Origin: an uncultured Bacteroidales bacterium
GTDB lineage: Bacteria > Bacteroidota > Bacteroidia > Bacteroidales > UBA4417
Assembly (NCBI GenBank): GCA_937965665.1
Contig: CALCJE010000124.1
Span: forward strand, 1 to 7,911
Direction of reading: 5' to 3'
Length of the DNA: 7,911 nucleotides
Shown: positions 5,791-7,911 of the stretch, one piece after another
How positions within the stretch are numbered: position 1 is the first letter of the stretch
Layout of the letters: every line of letters starts with the position of its first letter
Made by a program: the position numbers and the translations under genes
The notes under the pieces: generated by a model
Told to the model about the DNA's origin: nothing
What the model saw: the letters and a program-made list of their open reading frames with translations, nothing else
Databases searched by the model: none

Positions 5791-7335
5791 ATGAAGAAAA
5801 TTTTACTTTTCATCCTTATGGCAGTAGCTGTAAATGCTTATGCCCAGGTAAAAATGCAGGCTGTACATAACAGCCACACAGATAAAAACCCTGTACAACT
5901 TGTAAGGGAAAAGCTGCAGGTGGCTTATGGAAACAATGCAGTGATACAATCCATGTTAAGCCCTGCGCATCAAATAAAAAATCCATTCACTGAAACCTCT
6001 TCCGTAATTCAGGTTATGGATAGCATTTACCAATGGGAGTGGCATACAGATGCCTGGAAATTTCAGTCAAAAGCGGTTGATATTAAGTATGATATTAAAA
6101 ACAGGATGATCCAGGCAACCTATAAAACCCGTAAAAATAACAGCTGGGTTGATACAGCACAGGTTTTCTATACCTATAATGATAACGACGATCCGCTTGA
6201 TGTTTTAATGAAAACATGGAATGGAAGTGCCTGGGTAAATGTCATGAAAATGAGTCAAACATATGATTCGCATTTTAACGAAACAAGTTATGCATGGCAA
6301 TACTGGGTGGCCAATGCCTGGATGGATTTTACGAAATTTATCTGGACCTACGATGCAAATAACAACCAAACCAGCCAGGTTTGGCAAAGCATGGGAGGAA
6401 TGAATGTTTCAAAATACATCTGGACTTATGATGCCAGAAAAAACAAAACGAGTGAAATAAACCAGATGTGGGACGATGATTTGCAGGCGTGGGTTAATAT
6501 GATGAAATCAACATATAACTGGGATGCCAACGACCTCATCACCGTGCAGGAAGACCAAATGTGGAACCCCGACCTGAGCGACTGGGAAAATAGCACTAAA
6601 ACAACTTTTACCTACGACGCAGGCAAAAACCTGACTACCGAAATCGCGCAGGCCTGGAATCCTGATCCGGGTGAATGGGAAAATGCCAACAAAATAGTAT
6701 ATTCATATGATGCTAATCATAACAAAACAAGTGAGCTTCTACAATCCTGGAATGGCAATTTGTGGTACGATTATATGAGGTACTTGTATACCTACGACGC
6801 CAATAACAACATGCTCAGCGAACTGGACCAGAACTGGGATGGGGTGGCATGGGTAAACTCCAACAAGTTTATTTATACGTACAATGGCAATAATAAACTT
6901 ACCAGCGAACTCGACCAGGAGTGGGATGGCAGCGCATGGCAAAACAACCTGTCCGATATCACTTCTTATGATGCCAATGGTTTTGTGAAAGCCGAATCGC
7001 ACAGGGATTGGAGTTATCCGGAATCAGGCACCGAGATTACCGGCGACAGTTCAGTTTATTATTTCCACACCATAGTTACCGGGCTCAATTTCCCAAAAAC
7101 TGAAGCGGTTACAATATATCCGAACCCCGGAAAAGGCAAATTTACCCTTGCAAACGGGAGTAACATCACCTCAGTTGAAGTATTCTCCCTGGCCGGTAAA
7201 AAGATTTATGCCGATTACAACTTTAAACAGACTGCTTCGGGACTGATTGATTTATCCGGCTATGCAAAAGGTGTTTATATTCTGAAAACCAATAAAGGAG
7301 GTATCATACAGAGCTCAAAGTTGATTATCCAGTAA
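5791..7335 (+). CDS. T9SS-secreted YD-type repeat protein (type A sorting domain)
   Basis: A 514-residue protein. The signal peptide (1-18) ends A-Y-A before Gln19. A short N-terminal stretch (19-80) precedes about ten tandem repeats (98-390) with consensus (Y/W)TYDANNN-x-TSE-x2-Q-x-W-x-G-x-AW-x-N-x2-K. The YDANxN core resembles the YD/Rhs-type repeats of secreted bacterial proteins, but the Trp-rich second half (W-D-G-x-A-W) is distinctive. There is no Rhs core or toxin domain. The C-terminus (about 437-514) is a T9SS type A sorting domain: IYPNP (442-446), VEVFSLAGKKI (462-472), IDLSGYAKGVYILK (486-499) and final KLIIQ. Such domains direct passage through the T9SS across the outer membrane, then cleavage and surface attachment or release. 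The protein is therefore probably a surface or secreted binding protein; its ligand is unknown. A candidate promoter lies upstream, separating it from genes 1-4. Confidence 0.95.
   Translation: MKKILLFILMAVAVNAYAQVKMQAVHNSHTDKNPVQLVREKLQVAYGNNAVIQSMLSPAHQIKNPFTETSSVIQVMDSIYQWEWHTDAWKFQSKAVDIKYDIKNRMIQATYKTRKNNSWVDTAQVFYTYNDNDDPLDVLMKTWNGSAWVNVMKMSQTYDSHFNETSYAWQYWVANAWMDFTKFIWTYDANNNQTSQVWQSMGGMNVSKYIWTYDARKNKTSEINQMWDDDLQAWVNMMKSTYNWDANDLITVQEDQMWNPDLSDWENSTKTTFTYDAGKNLTTEIAQAWNPDPGEWENANKIVYSYDANHNKTSELLQSWNGNLWYDYMRYLYTYDANNNMLSELDQNWDGVAWVNSNKFIYTYNGNNKLTSELDQEWDGSAWQNNLSDITSYDANGFVKAESHRDWSYPESGTEITGDSSVYYFHTIVTGLNFPKTEAVTIYPNPGKGKFTLANGSNITSVEVFSLAGKKIYADYNFKQTASGLIDLSGYAKGVYILKTNKGGIIQSSKLIIQ
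6169..6960 (+). repeat. Nine tandem YD/Trp-rich protein repeats (26-31 residues each)
   Basis: Units begin at residues 127, 156, 185, 211, 242, 273, 304, 333 and 362. Most are 29 residues (87 bp). The three at 211-303 are 31 residues and the one at 185 is 26. A more diverged unit precedes them (98-126), with a leftover half-unit W-E-W-x3-AW-x3-K (82-94) before it. A partial unit follows (391-413). At DNA level the units have diverged. The closest adjacent pair is the last two, which share AGCGAACT-x-GACCAG and TGGGATGG at 6817-6842 and 6904-6929. This looks like an old expansion, not a fresh tandem array. Confidence 0.88.
7099..7332 (+). other. T9SS type A C-terminal sorting domain
   Basis: About 78 residues (437-514) with the hallmarks of the family: YPNP near its start, G-x-F-x-L after it, a central V-x-V-F-S-L-A-G-K, then L-S-G-Y-A-K-G-V-Y-I-L-K and a C-terminal K-L-I-I-Q. 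Length, order and terminal position all fit. Its presence implies that the host genome encodes a type IX secretion apparatus, which is not in this window. Confidence 0.95.
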
Positions 7336-7508
7336 ATATTTTAATGCGCTCATAACTTGTATTGCCTTTTGGCTGCCTTGAGGTTGCAACCGGTTTTGGT
7401 TTGCAGCGTTCATGATTATTTTGGCAGTTTGGCCCGATTCGCAATTTCTTCTGTTGTCTTTTGATATAACAAACATATAAATGACTATAAACTAAAAGGT
7501 TAACAATA
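7336..7508 (+). other. 173-bp intergenic region with a perfect 10-bp palindrome
   Basis: No coding frame on the + strand. It holds the palindrome GGTTGCAACC (7382-7391). It also holds a near match to the promoter pattern, TTTG (7395-7398), 17 bases, TTATTTTG (7416-7423), with one mismatch in the -7 box. AAAAGG (7494-7499) lies 9 bases before the next ATG and may be a weak ribosome binding site. No intrinsic terminator was seen after the T9SS gene. Confidence 0.45.
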
Positions 7509-7911
7509 ATGAAAAACAAGTATTTCTTAATTGCAGCCATCACCTTAGTTGCATTTAGTACCGGGAGTGATGTTTTGAACAAAGTTGGCACCGACACACA
7601 AACTATGAAAGAACGGGTGTGTCAGAATATTAATAACAACTTCAGCTTGTCAACAGTGGTTTACAGCCTTAGTGCGAAGGCCTGTAAAGCATTGCCTGTA
7701 ACAGAACGAGCAGCAGTGGTTAATGCCATTGGTGAACTGGTAAAAACCTATATTAACAGCGACGCCTTTTCGAAGGATTATGAAACCTATGTCAGGAATC
7801 AATACGCTGACTATGAAAAACCCAATGCTCAGGATCCCCAGTGGAAGGAAGCTGAAAAGCGATATTATACTGAATTAGTTGAAAGCAAGGAAAATCTGGA
7901 AAAACTGGGCA
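7509..7911 (+). CDS. Probable exported protein of unknown function, 3' end outside the window
   Basis: An ATG at 7509 opens a frame with no stop to the window edge (134 residues visible). The N-terminus MKNKYFLIAAITLVAFSTG is a plausible signal peptide, though the cleavage site is unclear. The visible mature part is mostly helical, rich in Lys, Glu, Asn and Tyr, with two Cys (38 and 59) that could pair. A charged stretch (about 85-134) reads KDYETYVRNQYADY and KEAEKRYYTELVESKENLEKL, suggesting an amphipathic helix or coiled coil. AAAAGG lies 9 bases upstream of the start. I do not recognise the family, and no clear similarity to the other proteins in the window was seen. It could resemble the helical middle part of the first two genes, but the alignment by eye is not convincing. 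Confidence 0.8.
   Translation, partial: MKNKYFLIAAITLVAFSTGSDVLNKVGTDTQTMKERVCQNINNNFSLSTVVYSLSAKACKALPVTERAAVVNAIGELVKTYINSDAFSKDYETYVRNQYADYEKPNAQDPQWKEAEKRYYTELVESKENLEKLG

Noticed and set aside
6082..6960. Rhs-type polymorphic toxin
   Set aside because: The repeats have a YD core, but there is no Rhs core motif and no variable toxin domain; the C-terminus is a T9SS sorting domain, and no immunity gene was recognised next to it.
6169..6960. CRISPR array or DNA-level tandem repeat
   Set aside because: Periodicity is in the protein, with diverged DNA units and no identical repeats separated by unique spacers.
7325..7597. Minus-strand reading frame of 90 codons with a hydrophobic stretch
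   Set aside because: It overlaps the end of the T9SS gene and the signal peptide of the last gene; the hydrophobic part is the antisense of that signal peptide region, and the remaining composition is not protein-like.

Overview
The window looks like chromosomal DNA from a member of the Bacteroidota. Three things point there. One gene ends in a type IX secretion system (T9SS) type A sorting domain. Signal peptides end in a small residue followed by Gln, as is common in this phylum. Start codons lack strong Shine-Dalgarno sequences, and one intergenic region carries a match to the Bacteroidota -7 promoter consensus TAnnTTTG. The genus cannot be told from the sequence. All supported genes are on the + strand, and no tRNA, rRNA, CRISPR array, transposase or phage gene was seen.

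Layout. (1) 1-1352: 3' part of a large gene whose start lies outside the window. (2) 1374-3350: a complete exported protein with a TPR-like N-terminal part, a Gly/Pro-rich linker, a helical middle, a hexaproline linker and a Gly-rich beta C-terminal module. Genes 1 and 2 are paralogues sharing the middle region and the C-terminal module. (3) 3449-4495 and (4) 4531-5559: a tandem pair of diverged paralogues of an unrecognised, exported, roughly 345-residue family. (5) 5791-7335: a T9SS-secreted protein built of about ten 29-31 residue YD-type repeats. (6) 7509-7911: the start of a small, probably exported protein of unknown function that runs off the window. The longest gene-free stretches are 231 bp (5560-5790) and 173 bp (7336-7508).

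Reading of the locus. Genes 1 to 4 are close together (gaps of 21, 98 and 35 bp) and may be one transcription unit. The larger gap before gene 5 holds a candidate promoter, so gene 5 is probably a separate unit. All five genes with a visible N-terminus encode a clear or probable Sec signal peptide, so the cluster appears dedicated to the periplasm, outer membrane or cell surface. No enzyme active site was recognised. The most unusual content is the two duplicated pairs of unrecognised exported proteins and the shared C-terminal module of genes 1 and 2. Whether they act together is inference from position only.
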